Source: Rhodobiaceae bacterium
Lineage (GTDB): Bacteria; Pseudomonadota; Alphaproteobacteria; Rhizobiales; Tepidamorphaceae
Length of the DNA: 64,000 nucleotides
NCBI GenBank assembly: GCA_020637895.1
Contig: JACKJP010000006.1
Coordinates: forward strand, 62,001 to 126,000
Direction of reading: 5' to 3'
Shown: positions 44,022 to 52,479 of the stretch, piece after piece
Numbering within the stretch: position 1 is the first letter of the stretch
Layout: every line of letters starts with the position of its first letter
Notes under the pieces: generated by a model
What the model was told of the DNA's origin: nothing
Databases searched by the model: none
Seen by the model: the letters and a program-made list of their open reading frames with translations, nothing else
Translations under genes and position numbers: made by a program

Positions 44022-44600
44022 TTAAAGGAGCCGGACGAGCCGTCGTTGCGCGTCCGTGTCGCCGTCGATATATCCTTGCGTCGTCTTCAAGGACCGGTGG
44101 CCGGCAAGCTGCTGGACATCGCGCATCGAGCCGCCTGCCTTGTGCACCAGCCGGGCGGCGTTCGTGATGAAAGTCCGCCTTCCGGAATGTGACGAACATC
44201 CGTCAAGGCCGATGGTGCGGTAGAGGCGCGTGAACCAGTTGACGATGGACTTTGCTGTCATGCGCTCCGCGCGTTCCGACAGGATGATCGGTCCCCCTGC
44301 TTGCTGACCCTGCCGGCGCAGCTGATAGAGAGCGGCTTTGAGTTCAGGGTGCATAGGGATGCGTCGGCCGCTACCGTTCTTCGCTGCATGACCGGGCAGT
44401 TCGATTATTGTTCCGATGGCACCGCGCGGCGTCAGCACCATTTGCCAGGTGAGCGAGGCGATTTCGCAGGCTCTAAGACCCGCCCTTGTACTGAGGAGCA
44501 CCATCACGCGGTTGCGCTCCGGATGGCGGCTGCGGCGCGCGGCCCGCAAAGCTGAACGGATATCGGCGGGCCGTAGAACCTTGGCGGGTTGTCTGCCCAT
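44022..44600 (-). CDS. Short tyrosine recombinase (catalytic domain only)
   Basis: This 192-residue protein is a bare catalytic domain: first Arg in 'TRAGLRACEIASLTW', a beta-hairpin Lys in 'HAAKNGSGRRIPM', then 'CSSHSGRRTFITNAAR' (His-x2-Arg), 'LAGHRS' (His) and the nucleophile in 'TTQGYIDG'. No core-binding N-terminal domain is present, so it may need a partner or be a resolution enzyme. GGAGG with 7-nt spacing precedes ATG 44600. DUF3768 follows on the same strand. Confidence 0.85.
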   Translation of the reverse strand: MGRQPAKVLRPADIRSALRAARRSRHPERNRVMVLLSTRAGLRACEIASLTWQMVLTPRGAIGTIIELPGHAAKNGSGRRIPMHPELKAALYQLRRQGQQAGGPIILSERAERMTAKSIVNWFTRLYRTIGLDGCSSHSGRRTFITNAARLVHKAGGSMRDVQQLAGHRSLKTTQGYIDGDTDAQRRLVRLL

Positions 44601-44652
44601 CGCGTCGCCTCCGTGGTTGAATAATGAATGCGAAGGAAGCTGTCCCTTGAGG

Positions 44653-45234
44653 CTAGCGTGGACTCCTGAGCAGACCGACCCCCTGCCGCTTGACCTGGAC
44701 CTGAGGCGCGTCTGAATAGTCGCGCCAGCGCACGGTAAGCGTGTTGCCGTCCGCGCTGACCTGGGTGACAAGCGCTTCGTACCAGCCATTCTCAGGATCG
44801 GGGTCGCGAGCAAGCACGAGTGCCCCGACCTTGATGGCCGCCCATGCGTCGGAGCCGTCACCGGCGTTTGGAGACGCCTTATTTTGACCACTTGCTGTCT
44901 CCGGCACGGCCGCCTTCGGTGCGGGCTCCACCTGCGATTCCGCCTCCGGTTGCGGTTTGACCTCCGCATCGGTGCCGATCAGTGCGGAAAACTTGTCGTA
45001 AAGTTCGCGCTTGACGAAGGGCGCGAAGGCTCTTCCTGAAGCGAAGATCTTGCCGATCGGCAGCTGGCCCGCGGCTTTCCGAAGGTCATCGCCAGTTACC
45101 CGCACAGCGTGAAATTGCATCATCTGGGCAGCCTTCGCCGCGACGGCTGCGTCTTCTTCTGAAAACCACGTGGCGTGTGGCTTGCCGTCGTTGTCGAGGC
45201 CGAGCACAACAAGTGCTGGAACGCGTTCGTTCAT
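44653..45234 (-). CDS. Element-encoded protein with a Tudor/SH3-like C-terminal domain
   Basis: This is a 193-residue protein. Residues 1-85 form an unknown domain ('VPALVVLGLDNDGKPHATWFSEEDAAVAAKAAQMM'). A proline/glutamate-rich linker covers about 90-130. Residues 135-185 look like a small beta-barrel ('IKVGALVLARDPDPENGWYEALVTQVSADGNTLTVRWRDYSDAP'), like Tudor or Agenet folds. AGGAGG with 7-nt spacing precedes ATG 45234. The leader holds a strong terminator. Confidence 0.65.
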   Translation of the reverse strand: MNERVPALVVLGLDNDGKPHATWFSEEDAAVAAKAAQMMQFHAVRVTGDDLRKAAGQLPIGKIFASGRAFAPFVKRELYDKFSALIGTDAEVKPQPEAESQVEPAPKAAVPETASGQNKASPNAGDGSDAWAAIKVGALVLARDPDPENGWYEALVTQVSADGNTLTVRWRDYSDAPQVQVKRQGVGLLRSPR

Positions 45235-45282
45235 GAGAATTCCTCCTGATATCGAGCGGCTGTCACCAACCGCCCGCGGTCA

Positions 45283-45312
45283 CGAAAAAGGGGCGCCGAA
45301 ATGGCGCCCCTT
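45283..45312 (-). terminator. Intrinsic terminator inside a leader
   Basis: AAGGGGCGCC and GGCGCCCCTT (10-bp arms, 5-nt loop) are followed on the minus strand by a T-run at 45289-45285. It lies about 37 nt after the start predicted from the promoter at 45356-45384 and 50 nt before the 193-residue protein gene. It can act as an attenuator or end the upstream transcript. Confidence 0.7.
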
Positions 45313-45355
45313 GGCTGTCGCAGCGGCCGCGAGTGGCGGCGCATTGCGCATCGTG

Positions 45356-45384
45356 AACATAGCAAGAATGCCGCAAAAAAGCAA
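45356..45384 (-). promoter_or_regulatory. Promoter TTGCTT-N17-TATGTT with flanking inverted repeats
   Basis: On the minus strand TTGCTT (45384-45379) and TATGTT (45361-45356) are 17 bp apart. Just upstream, GCAAGCAA and TTGCTTGC form 8-bp arms around an AT-rich centre with TATACTTATTATA, which could be an operator. Confidence 0.5.
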
Positions 45385-45420
45385 GCAAAGGTTATAATAA
45401 GTATACAGCGGTATTGCTTG

Positions 45421-46428
45421 CTAGAGCGGTAGCAGCGGTCGCCGTTCGCAGCGCGCAAACACGCTGCAATCGGCTTGCTGACACCCGGCGGCATCATCGA
45501 CGCGATTCCCGTTGCAGCGGTTCAGACCCGACTGCGCGCAGAACCGCCAAATGGCGTGCTGGACGAAGCGGGGAAACACCTCAGGGAACGTGGGATTGAA
45601 GTCGCGCGCATCGATATGTTTGGCAAGCTTCTCCACCGCCAATGCGCAGCCATTGTCACCATAGCATGCAGTGCCATACGGGTGCGCTTTGCCGACCGCA
45701 TCGATCACGCCAGTCCGGAGGAACCAATTATGTACGAGGGTGTCGATCGCGATCATTGACGCCCCGGTCTCAACCCAAAGCATGCGATTCGGATCGGCGG
45801 CAAGCAGCAGGTCGGCGAGCGCCATGCTGAGGACCTTGTCCGATACGCCGTAGATGTGACCAAGTGGCTCCAGAAGCGATTGGCGCATCCGATGAGCTCG
45901 ATCGGCTAGCCCGGAAGTTTCCGCAGCGGTTTCGAGGCGCCGGTCAATCCAGCCGACGAAATCACCCCCGGCAACATCGCGCATGAACAGATACATCGCA
46001 TAGGCCGTCTGATTCAGCCGCCCATTTCGAAGGTCATGGCGCGGCAGCGGGCAACTGTCGACCAGTTCGGGTTCAGTGCAGGTGCGCGACCCTTTATGAA
46101 ACCGGCAGCTGGCAAAGGTCCAATACCCCTTCAGCTTCGGGCATGCAGGGGACTGGTCGAGGGCCTCGCGCAGTTCGGCCGCCGCAACATGGCCGTGCTC
46201 GGCAGCATAGCCTTCTGCTGCCGCATCGCTGATGCCCTGATATGCACTAACCTGCATGAGCCAGGCAAAAAGCACGTCGTCGTCATGGCGCTGGACGGCC
46301 TCGATGACGCCGGCACGGGCAAGGTCAGATCGAGTGTCCGAGATGATGGAGGCGCAACCGGCCGCCACGCAGATGCCGCGAACGACGCCCCCCGCCGACC
46401 TAATTTTTTGGTCCTTTGACCTTGGCAT
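45421..46428 (-). CDS. Hypothetical cysteine-rich protein, possible Fe-S/HhH type
   Basis: This 335-residue protein is mostly helical. The middle has 'LEPLGHIYGVSDKVLSMALADLLLAADPNRMLW', like a helix-hairpin-helix glycosylase core by appearance. The C-terminus has clustered cysteines: 'RFCAQSGLNRCNGN' then 'GCQQADCSVFARC' (Cys-x4-Cys-x5-Cys), able to hold an Fe-S cluster. An 'RTCTEPELVDSCPLPRHDLRNGRLNQTAYAMYLFMRD' segment is also notable. I cannot name a family; a DNA glycosylase- or nuclease-like role is possible. The start is uncertain: the ATG at 46428 has no clear ribosome site. Confidence 0.6.
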   Translation of the reverse strand: MPRSKDQKIRSAGGVVRGICVAAGCASIISDTRSDLARAGVIEAVQRHDDDVLFAWLMQVSAYQGISDAAAEGYAAEHGHVAAAELREALDQSPACPKLKGYWTFASCRFHKGSRTCTEPELVDSCPLPRHDLRNGRLNQTAYAMYLFMRDVAGGDFVGWIDRRLETAAETSGLADRAHRMRQSLLEPLGHIYGVSDKVLSMALADLLLAADPNRMLWVETGASMIAIDTLVHNWFLRTGVIDAVGKAHPYGTACYGDNGCALAVEKLAKHIDARDFNPTFPEVFPRFVQHAIWRFCAQSGLNRCNGNRVDDAAGCQQADCSVFARCERRPLLPL

Positions 46429-46520
46429 TTGGTCCCGTCAACCCGTTGATCGGCGCTACCGTAGCCGAGCACGAAATAGTCGCGTCAACACCTCTTTTTA
46501 TGAAGGATAGAAGGGAGGCG

Positions 46521-48206
46521 TCATTCCAGCGGCGCCAGGATCTTCACGCAGTAAACGCGGTCCTTGGCGCGCGATTCGCGCAGCTTCATCTGCCTCTGAA
46601 GCCCGTCTACGCCCCACAATCGCCCATCTGCCTGAAGGGCCTTAAGGGTGCTGTGGTTTTGGCCGCCAAAATGTTCTCGCCACTTGTCGGGGCGCACAGC
46701 TAGCCATGTTTCGCCCGCGCGCTTGATAACGAATCCTGCAGCCTCGTTGAAATCCCGATCATTGAGGTAGCGACCGGTCTTCTTCTTCCGCAGGGCATCG
46801 CGGTGCCGGTGCATATACGCCTCAACAGGATCGAGCGGTTCCGACACAGCGATACCGCTGGGGCCGGTATCACCCTCGACGCAGAGACGATAGGCCTCGA
46901 TGAAGGCATCCTTGAAATCCAGTTCTATGATGCCAAATTTGTTTGCAAGCTCCCCCGCCGCATACCCCAAGGCGAGCTTGTCGGTCTTGCGCCTCGAAGG
47001 CCCGTCTGATCGCGCGCCAACCCACCTTCGATAGCTTTTCATATACCGACGGATTCGTCGCAACAAACGGTTCCGGCGCGTTTCGTCGGATAGGTAATAT
47101 TCTAGCTTCTCGATGAATTCCCGAGCCAGCCAACCATGATGCTCGGCCGCGAGTTTCGCCATTTGCGCTATGGCGGCGGCGCTATCTTTGCATCCCTTCG
47201 GCAGACAATCGAAAATTCCGAGACCTTTGCCGCGATCAGCAGGAACCGTAAGTATGCGAACTCGGACGGCATCTGCGATATTACGCGGTACAGCCTTTGC
47301 GACCTCAGCTATCGCCCTATTGGTGGTCGTCAGGAAGACCAGCCGTTGTCGAGCATGGGCTTCCTGACCGTATCTGACTTTAGTCGTCCCCGCGGTCAAC
47401 TTGAACCCTGTGTGGACGAATAGGGCATCTTTCTCCTTGCTTCCGTCGAGGAAAAGGTTGGCCTCATCGAGCGGCAGCAGACCGTCCACATAATATGGCA
47501 ACACGGTCTCGATCCCCGAAACCGTTGTATCCCAATGCCGCACCGTGACTTCCGGATCGCTAATGATGGATGCTACGAGCCGAAGCGCGGTCGATTTGCC
47601 CGCACTGGTGTCCGAGAAAAGTTCAATGCCGAGATTGTCATCAACTTCCGGAACCAATCGCAAAATATAAGGCACAAAGGCAATGGCTACGAGCAGCGTC
47701 AGCACGATCTGCCCCCCGGCGAACCGCTCGATCCCTGCTTTCGATTTCGCGGCGCATCCCTTCTGCAGCCATCGTGATGCGTCCTGATCGACCGTATCGA
47801 GCACCGTGAGGCCGTTCATTGATTTGGGGAACTGCCTGCCTGGCCATTTGTAGACGTCGCCAAACCATCCGGTTTCGTCGATCACTACAACTTGCCGTTC
47901 GAAAGATGCCGCTTCTGCCTTCTCCAGGAGTTCGTTCTTGCTGCGGCGGGAATGGAGCTTCACCCCTTGATCGTAAAGCTTCTTCCATACAACTGAGGAG
48001 TCCCCCAAGAGATCGCCGGGGCGTAGGAAGGCTCTCCGACCTCCCTTGCTTATGAGGTACCCTTCACCTCCATTTTGGTCGGTACACCCCTCTACACGTA
48101 ACCCCAATTCCTTCTTGCGTTTCATACCAGCGGCAGTTCGTTTTGCCGGCTCTGATATATGGCTTTTTGAACTCGAATTTACCCAAGAATTTGAATGTCT
48201 CTTCAT
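46521..48206 (-). CDS. DUF927-family replicative helicase/primase-associated protein
   Basis: This is a 561-residue protein. The DUF927 core has 'VVVIDETGWFGDVYKWPGRQFPKSM', Walker A 'ELFSDTSAGKSTALRLVASI', Walker B-like 'LLPLDEANLF' and 'LVFLTTTNRAIAEV'. The family is found in phages and integrative elements as a hexameric helicase for element replication. AGGAG lies 11 nt before ATG 48206; the longest frame to 48389 crosses tandem repeats and is rejected. It follows the candidate Rep gene, with repeats between them. Confidence 0.8.
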   Translation of the reverse strand: MKRHSNSWVNSSSKSHISEPAKRTAAGMKRKKELGLRVEGCTDQNGGEGYLISKGGRRAFLRPGDLLGDSSVVWKKLYDQGVKLHSRRSKNELLEKAEAASFERQVVVIDETGWFGDVYKWPGRQFPKSMNGLTVLDTVDQDASRWLQKGCAAKSKAGIERFAGGQIVLTLLVAIAFVPYILRLVPEVDDNLGIELFSDTSAGKSTALRLVASIISDPEVTVRHWDTTVSGIETVLPYYVDGLLPLDEANLFLDGSKEKDALFVHTGFKLTAGTTKVRYGQEAHARQRLVFLTTTNRAIAEVAKAVPRNIADAVRVRILTVPADRGKGLGIFDCLPKGCKDSAAAIAQMAKLAAEHHGWLAREFIEKLEYYLSDETRRNRLLRRIRRYMKSYRRWVGARSDGPSRRKTDKLALGYAAGELANKFGIIELDFKDAFIEAYRLCVEGDTGPSGIAVSEPLDPVEAYMHRHRDALRKKKTGRYLNDRDFNEAAGFVIKRAGETWLAVRPDKWREHFGGQNHSTLKALQADGRLWGVDGLQRQMKLRESRAKDRVYCVKILAPLE

Positions 48207-48250
48207 CAAAAAATGTCTCCTAGTTTGCGTACACGGTTGTGAAAATTGAT

Positions 48251-48268
48251 GATGGTGAAGATGGTGAA
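48251..48268. repeat. Two tandem 9-bp repeats GATGGTGAA
   Basis: Two perfect copies lie end to end between the Rep-like gene and the DUF927 gene, 45 bases before the helicase start. Another 9-bp repeat set is 120 bases away. Confidence 0.55.
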
Positions 48269-48390
48269 GTTGACGCTGTTGAAGCCAAGGAATGGCCTGT
48301 TCGGTGCATGTTTGAATTGCATTGCTGACAACACTGAACAGCGTCGTGCCTAGCGTGATACGCGCGCCGGTGGTGACCGCGCTGACCATG

Positions 48391-48416
48391 CCGGGAAATC
48401 CGGGAAATCCGGGAAT
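48391..48416. repeat. About three tandem 9-bp repeats CCGGGAAAT
   Basis: Two perfect copies and a third with one A missing. They lie just after the Rep-like gene stop, in the same intergenic space as the GATGGTGAA pair. They look iteron-like. Confidence 0.55.
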
Positions 48417-48453
48417 GTCGCGATACTCTCTATGAGACTCAGGTTCTGCGCGA

Positions 48454-49431
48454 TCATCGGCATGACACGAGCCGCCCGTTCTTAATCTCGCAGTTGTGTA
48501 GCCAGATGAGGTCGGTGAAGGTCTGCTGATCCATCCAGATCAGCCACTCACTCAGGCGTTCCGCCGGAATCCTCGTGCGGCGACCGGGAGACCTATTCTC
48601 AGCCCTGAACTTTGCCGGCCAGAAGGGCTGACACACGAAGTATGAAACCTGTCGTGGTGCATGCTGGAGGCGTTGACGGACGATTGGACGAGCTACGAAG
48701 CCGGTGGGCTGGTACAGCCGTGTGCCGCGTAGTTCCTCGATTGCTTTCGCCTTGTCTCCCGCGCAAATGATGTGGAGGTGAATGTTGAAGATGTCGCTGA
48801 CGGGGTCGTAGTCACCGTGTATTGCGACGACCATCCATCCTTCCAATTGGGCAAGCCCGCGACGGTTCAGCTGCGACCGGAATTGCTGAAGAAGATTTTT
48901 TGTCTTTGTCTTGCGGAGGTCTGCTCCGGGTATGCGCCACCACTCGGGCACAACGGTATAGAGCCATACGTTTTGGTGCCGCTCGCGATCGATTAGTTCG
49001 AGAACCGCCCCGCACAGGCGGCGACGCAATTCCCTCATAAAGGCAGACGAGGCGAAGGTTTTGCGCATTCCTCCACGCGCGTTGCGATCAAGACGCGCCT
49101 GAAGCCTTTGAGTCTTCAGGGAGCTATTGGTGGTCCGTGAGAGAGTCTCTGCGCGAAGGCGATCCTCTCGCCGAGCCGAGCTCCGAGTTTCGAACGGTGC
49201 CGCTGCTCGTCCCTTGTGATTTAGCTCCCTCTTCAGCTGATGGCGAAGATCAAACTGTGGGTCAGGCTTCTCGAGGCGTGAAAACTCGAAGGCAGGCCTC
49301 TTCCCTCGCCGGGCGCGTCGTTTCAGAGTACATCGACGACTTTCGTTGCCTGGCCCATTTGGCTGGAGACCCTTGTCGCCGCAATGTCGTTCGTGCATCG
49401 GGTCATCCCAATACGTGTCGCCCGCCGACAA
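48454..49431 (-). CDS. Candidate HUH-type replication initiator
   Basis: This is a 325-residue protein. The first 115 residues are charged and disordered. From about 120 the fold starts ('GGMRKTFASSAFMRELRRRLCGAVLELIDRERHQNVWLYTVVPEWW'). The His-hydrophobic-His motif is in 'FNIHLHIICAGDKAKAIEEL', and a tyrosine in 'PRQVSYFVCQPFWPAKF' about 65 residues later could be the nucleophile. This is the pattern of a single-Tyr HUH Rep. It lies between the AlpA-like and DUF927 genes. The call rests on two short motifs. Confidence 0.5.
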   Translation of the reverse strand: MSAGDTYWDDPMHERHCGDKGLQPNGPGNESRRCTLKRRARRGKRPAFEFSRLEKPDPQFDLRHQLKRELNHKGRAAAPFETRSSARREDRLRAETLSRTTNSSLKTQRLQARLDRNARGGMRKTFASSAFMRELRRRLCGAVLELIDRERHQNVWLYTVVPEWWRIPGADLRKTKTKNLLQQFRSQLNRRGLAQLEGWMVVAIHGDYDPVSDIFNIHLHIICAGDKAKAIEELRGTRLYQPTGFVARPIVRQRLQHAPRQVSYFVCQPFWPAKFRAENRSPGRRTRIPAERLSEWLIWMDQQTFTDLIWLHNCEIKNGRLVSCR

Positions 49432-49530
49432 CTCCGTCTGATTGGAGGGCCGGTCAAAATCGACAGATTGATTGAAGAATTCAGTGCTGGTTGTTCAACC
49501 GCACGCCTGCGATTATCAGCTCCAAGGGCA

Positions 49531-49743
49531 TCACCGCTCGTTAGCCAAATGCTCGATCAGTGCGCGGATATCTTCTGCTCTCCAGGCAGAAATTCTCGGC
49601 CCCAGCTTCACCGGCCTCGGATACCGGCCCGTCTTGATGCCGGCATACCAAGTTGTCCGACTAATCGGTAAAACGCCGTGCGGCCCAATTATCGATTGGA
49701 GGCGCACGAGGCCGGTCTCTGGAAATTGGTGGTTCGTGGTCAC
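49531..49743 (-). CDS. AlpA-family excisionase/regulator
   Basis: This 70-residue protein has the AlpA pattern: 'VRLQSIIGPHGVLPISRTTWYAGIKTGRYPRPVKLGPRISAWRAEDIRALIEHL'. AlpA-type proteins switch on integrase or replication genes in P4-like elements. It lies between the 364-residue protein gene and the Rep-like gene. Confidence 0.88.
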   Translation of the reverse strand: MTTNHQFPETGLVRLQSIIGPHGVLPISRTTWYAGIKTGRYPRPVKLGPRISAWRAEDIRALIEHLANER

Positions 49744-49876
49744 TGGCAGCTCCTGCTCCTGTAGCGATCGGCTTGATGCCGCCGTTCGTCAGGGTATGGA
49801 GCCAAACCGTGCCGGACGCACGGACACGATATGGGCTTTCAGGGACACAAACCGAACCGGTAGGGACCCAAAGCGC

Positions 49877-50971
49877 CTATGTCAGTCGGTGCTTGATTTC
49901 CTCCGGCGTGGGGCCGGTCGCCGTGAGTTGCGGTTCGAATTTCGGTGGGCTGCTGGTGCCACTGGTGAAAATTATGACGGCGACCTGCTCGGCATACGTT
50001 TGGGCGTCTGGGAAATGCTCCAGAATTTCGTCGTCAGCCGGAATCGGTACTTTGTCCCTGTAAGTCGCGATCCAAGCGGTCACGCCCGCGCTGTCAAGCT
50101 GCGTTAATGCGCCCACCAGCTCGATTATGGCAGCGTCACGTTTCGCTTCGGGCTCATCCTGCATCGCATGGAAGCGTCTGAACGCGCTGGAGGCTGATAT
50201 TATGAGCTCCGCTACGGATTTCTGAAGATTCTGCGTTTCAATCCTACCGACGGATCTGAGCATATCTATCGGGCCATGCGTGTCACCAAATTTGTATACG
50301 TCGATTTTGACAGGTTTAAGGGTTATCTTCGCCGAGGAAGAAATTCTTGGACCTTGGCTTTTCTTCCTCATTTCATAGGCTTTTTTCTCATATAATCTTG
50401 CGTCATAGGCAAAACACAGATCATTCAGCTTCAGCGAGAAAACGTCGGCTATCGCCCGCACATCTGCTTCCGTGACCCGGTTGCCCTCGTCCATTCGACG
50501 CAACTGACGTTCTTTCGCGTCCCAGGCGTTAGGGGTCGCCAAATACCGACCAAGATCTGCTATCGAGATTTCTGGGGTTAGTTCAGACTGTTCGTTTAGT
50601 AGGTTAACAAGCAGCGTGATGACGCCAGCCCTGGGCCAAACGCTGTTAGCCCGGTTCGATTTCCCTTGGTCAGCCACTTGAACAACAATGCCGCCTGAAA
50701 TTCGGAAAAGCGCGGTCGTTTCTTCTGTATCGGTGATGCGAACAAATTCCGTCTCATACTCGTCGCTGGGACGGTGCATAGGATCACTACCAGCCTTCGC
50801 CCACGAAAAGAGCGCGCTCCACCGTTGTTGGCTGTTATCTGGATCGGTTAGGCGGAGCGAAAGAGGGAAGTCATCGTTGTTGGTGAGCACCGATGGCCAA
50901 TCGCCGCTGTCGGTCAATTGCGCCAACGCATCTCGAATGTCGTCCGTGCGTGATGGCTTTGTGGTTGGCAT
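49877..50971 (-). CDS. Hypothetical protein with internal helix-turn-helix-like segment
   Basis: This 364-residue protein has an unknown N-terminal domain (1-110), a region 'ADLGRYLATPNAWDAKERQLRRMDEGNRVTEADVRAIADVFSLKLNDLCF' (about 140-190) that looks like a divergent XRE-type fold, and a helical C-terminal part. It is element-encoded, 20 bases from the integrase gene on the same strand. A role in controlling the integrase or element maintenance is inferred. Confidence 0.65.
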   Translation of the reverse strand: MPTTKPSRTDDIRDALAQLTDSGDWPSVLTNNDDFPLSLRLTDPDNSQQRWSALFSWAKAGSDPMHRPSDEYETEFVRITDTEETTALFRISGGIVVQVADQGKSNRANSVWPRAGVITLLVNLLNEQSELTPEISIADLGRYLATPNAWDAKERQLRRMDEGNRVTEADVRAIADVFSLKLNDLCFAYDARLYEKKAYEMRKKSQGPRISSSAKITLKPVKIDVYKFGDTHGPIDMLRSVGRIETQNLQKSVAELIISASSAFRRFHAMQDEPEAKRDAAIIELVGALTQLDSAGVTAWIATYRDKVPIPADDEILEHFPDAQTYAEQVAVIIFTSGTSSPPKFEPQLTATGPTPEEIKHRLT

Positions 50972-50990
50972 TGTCCTTTCCTCCGCGATC

Positions 50991-52157
50991 CTATTCCTTT
51001 TCGCAGAACACTTCCCACGCGGCCATCAATTCCTGCCGTTTCTCCAGCAGGTCTCCTCGCCGGTAGGCGGCCTCGGCCTTGTTCTTTATGGTGTGTGCCA
51101 ACGCCATCTCACAAACTTCGTGCGGGAAGGGCGTGCTTTCGCCGGCCCAGTCACGAAACGATGAGCGAAACCCGTGGGCCGTCGCGTTGATTTCCATGCG
51201 ACGAAGCGCCATGAGGAAGACCATGTTGGACAGAGGACGCTTCGGCGATCGTCCCGGGAAGATAAGGTCGCTGTTCGCCGCTAGTTCCTTTGCCTCCTTC
51301 AGGATGTCGAGGCAGCGGTCACCTAGTGGGACGCGGTGTTCCCGTCCTGCTTTCATACGTCCGGCTGGGACGGTCCAGATACGCTTCTCCCAATCGACCT
51401 CAGACCAACGTGCCCCTAGAACCTCGCCGGTTCGCGCCGCACTTAAAATCAGAAATTCGAATGCAAGCTTCGTCTGTGGTCCAAGATCAGACTGCCGTAG
51501 CCGCTCGATGAACTTCGGAACCTCGTTGTAGGGCAGGGCCGCATGATGGTCTTTGCCGGGCTTTTGGCGAGGCAGTCCCTTTCCTACTGCGCGAACTGGA
51601 TTTTCGCCGGTACGGTACCCAGCTGCACCCGCCCAATCCAGGACGGTACCGATGCGCTGCCGAACACGGCGCGCCGTCTCGGGCTTCTCAAGCCAAATCG
51701 GCCCCAAGACGCGCATGACATCCGATGAAGAGATCTGGTCGACAGGCACATTGCCTATCTCTGGGACAGCATAGGTCTCAAGCGTGGTGATCCACTGACT
51801 GGCATGTTTTGAGTTCTTCCACGCACCCTTGTGCTGATCGTGAACCAATTTGGCAGCTTCCGCGAATGTCGGCGGTGTCTCGCTATTTTTTCGTCGTTCG
51901 GCCAGCGGGTCACCGCCCTCGCGCGCAACCTTGCGCATGGCGAGCGCCTTGTCGCGAGCTTCCGCAAGGCTGACCAACCGGCAGCTGCCCAGTCCAATAT
52001 CGCGGCGCCGCCCCCTTACGACCGTTCGGAGTAGCCATCGCTTTGCACCTGAAGGATCGACAACCAAATAGAGACCATTGCCGTCAGCGTATCGTCCCGG
52101 CTTTGTCAGTGCTTTTACCGCGACCGCGGTCAGAGCTTTCTCCGGGTGTCGTCCCAT
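50991..52157 (-). CDS. P4-type tyrosine integrase (DUF4102 N-terminus)
   Basis: This is a 388-residue integrase. The DUF4102 domain (1-90) has 'DGNGLYLVVDPSGAKRWLLRTVVRGRRRDIGLGSCRLVSLAEARDKA'. The catalytic residues are Arg in 'SAARTGEVLGARWSEVDWEKR', His-x2-Arg in 'ATAHGFRSSFRDWA', His in 'EMALAHTI' and Tyr in 'KAEAAYRRGDLLEKR'. It is the outermost gene of the element on the right, transcribed inward. Such integrases usually target tRNA 3' ends. Confidence 0.93.
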   Translation of the reverse strand: MGRHPEKALTAVAVKALTKPGRYADGNGLYLVVDPSGAKRWLLRTVVRGRRRDIGLGSCRLVSLAEARDKALAMRKVAREGGDPLAERRKNSETPPTFAEAAKLVHDQHKGAWKNSKHASQWITTLETYAVPEIGNVPVDQISSSDVMRVLGPIWLEKPETARRVRQRIGTVLDWAGAAGYRTGENPVRAVGKGLPRQKPGKDHHAALPYNEVPKFIERLRQSDLGPQTKLAFEFLILSAARTGEVLGARWSEVDWEKRIWTVPAGRMKAGREHRVPLGDRCLDILKEAKELAANSDLIFPGRSPKRPLSNMVFLMALRRMEINATAHGFRSSFRDWAGESTPFPHEVCEMALAHTIKNKAEAAYRRGDLLEKRQELMAAWEVFCEKE

Positions 52158-52479
52158 CGTCCGCCCAATACATTACCCCACAAAATATACCACATTATAA
52201 CTGGAATGTGGCCGCATCGCAACGGACGTTACGCGTCAAAAGTAGTCGAAAAACACCGAATTGCTGGGACTTCTTGGACATTGCCGAACATTATGGGACT
52301 TGGAGGAGGCGGACTCCCTCTCCGCCAGTTCACCCTGCCGCCATTCGAATTGCTATGGCCGCGTATCGCGCGGTGGCTGCCGACCTATTGCAGGTCCGAC
52401 GAATTTCCGCCGTTTCACATCTGCGTGTGTTCCGCCTCGGTGCGGCCATGACCGTGCCATTCGATGCTACTGTTGCGCG
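52158..52479. other. Right border region of the integrated element
   Basis: This 322-base stretch is AT-rich at first (52158-52270), then returns to host GC. It holds ACTCCCTCTCCGCCA (52313-52327), which resembles the 3' end of a tRNA-Ser with CCA. No full tRNA fold is present. No gene is supported. Confidence 0.4.
52313..52327 (+). other. Possible attachment site remnant (tRNA-Ser-like 3' end)
   Basis: Fifteen bases match what the acceptor end of a bacterial serine tRNA looks like, ending CCGCCA. If it is the right attachment site, the intact tRNA gene lies outside the window. GGCGGA just before forms a small hairpin with TCCGCC, so chance is possible. Confidence 0.25.
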
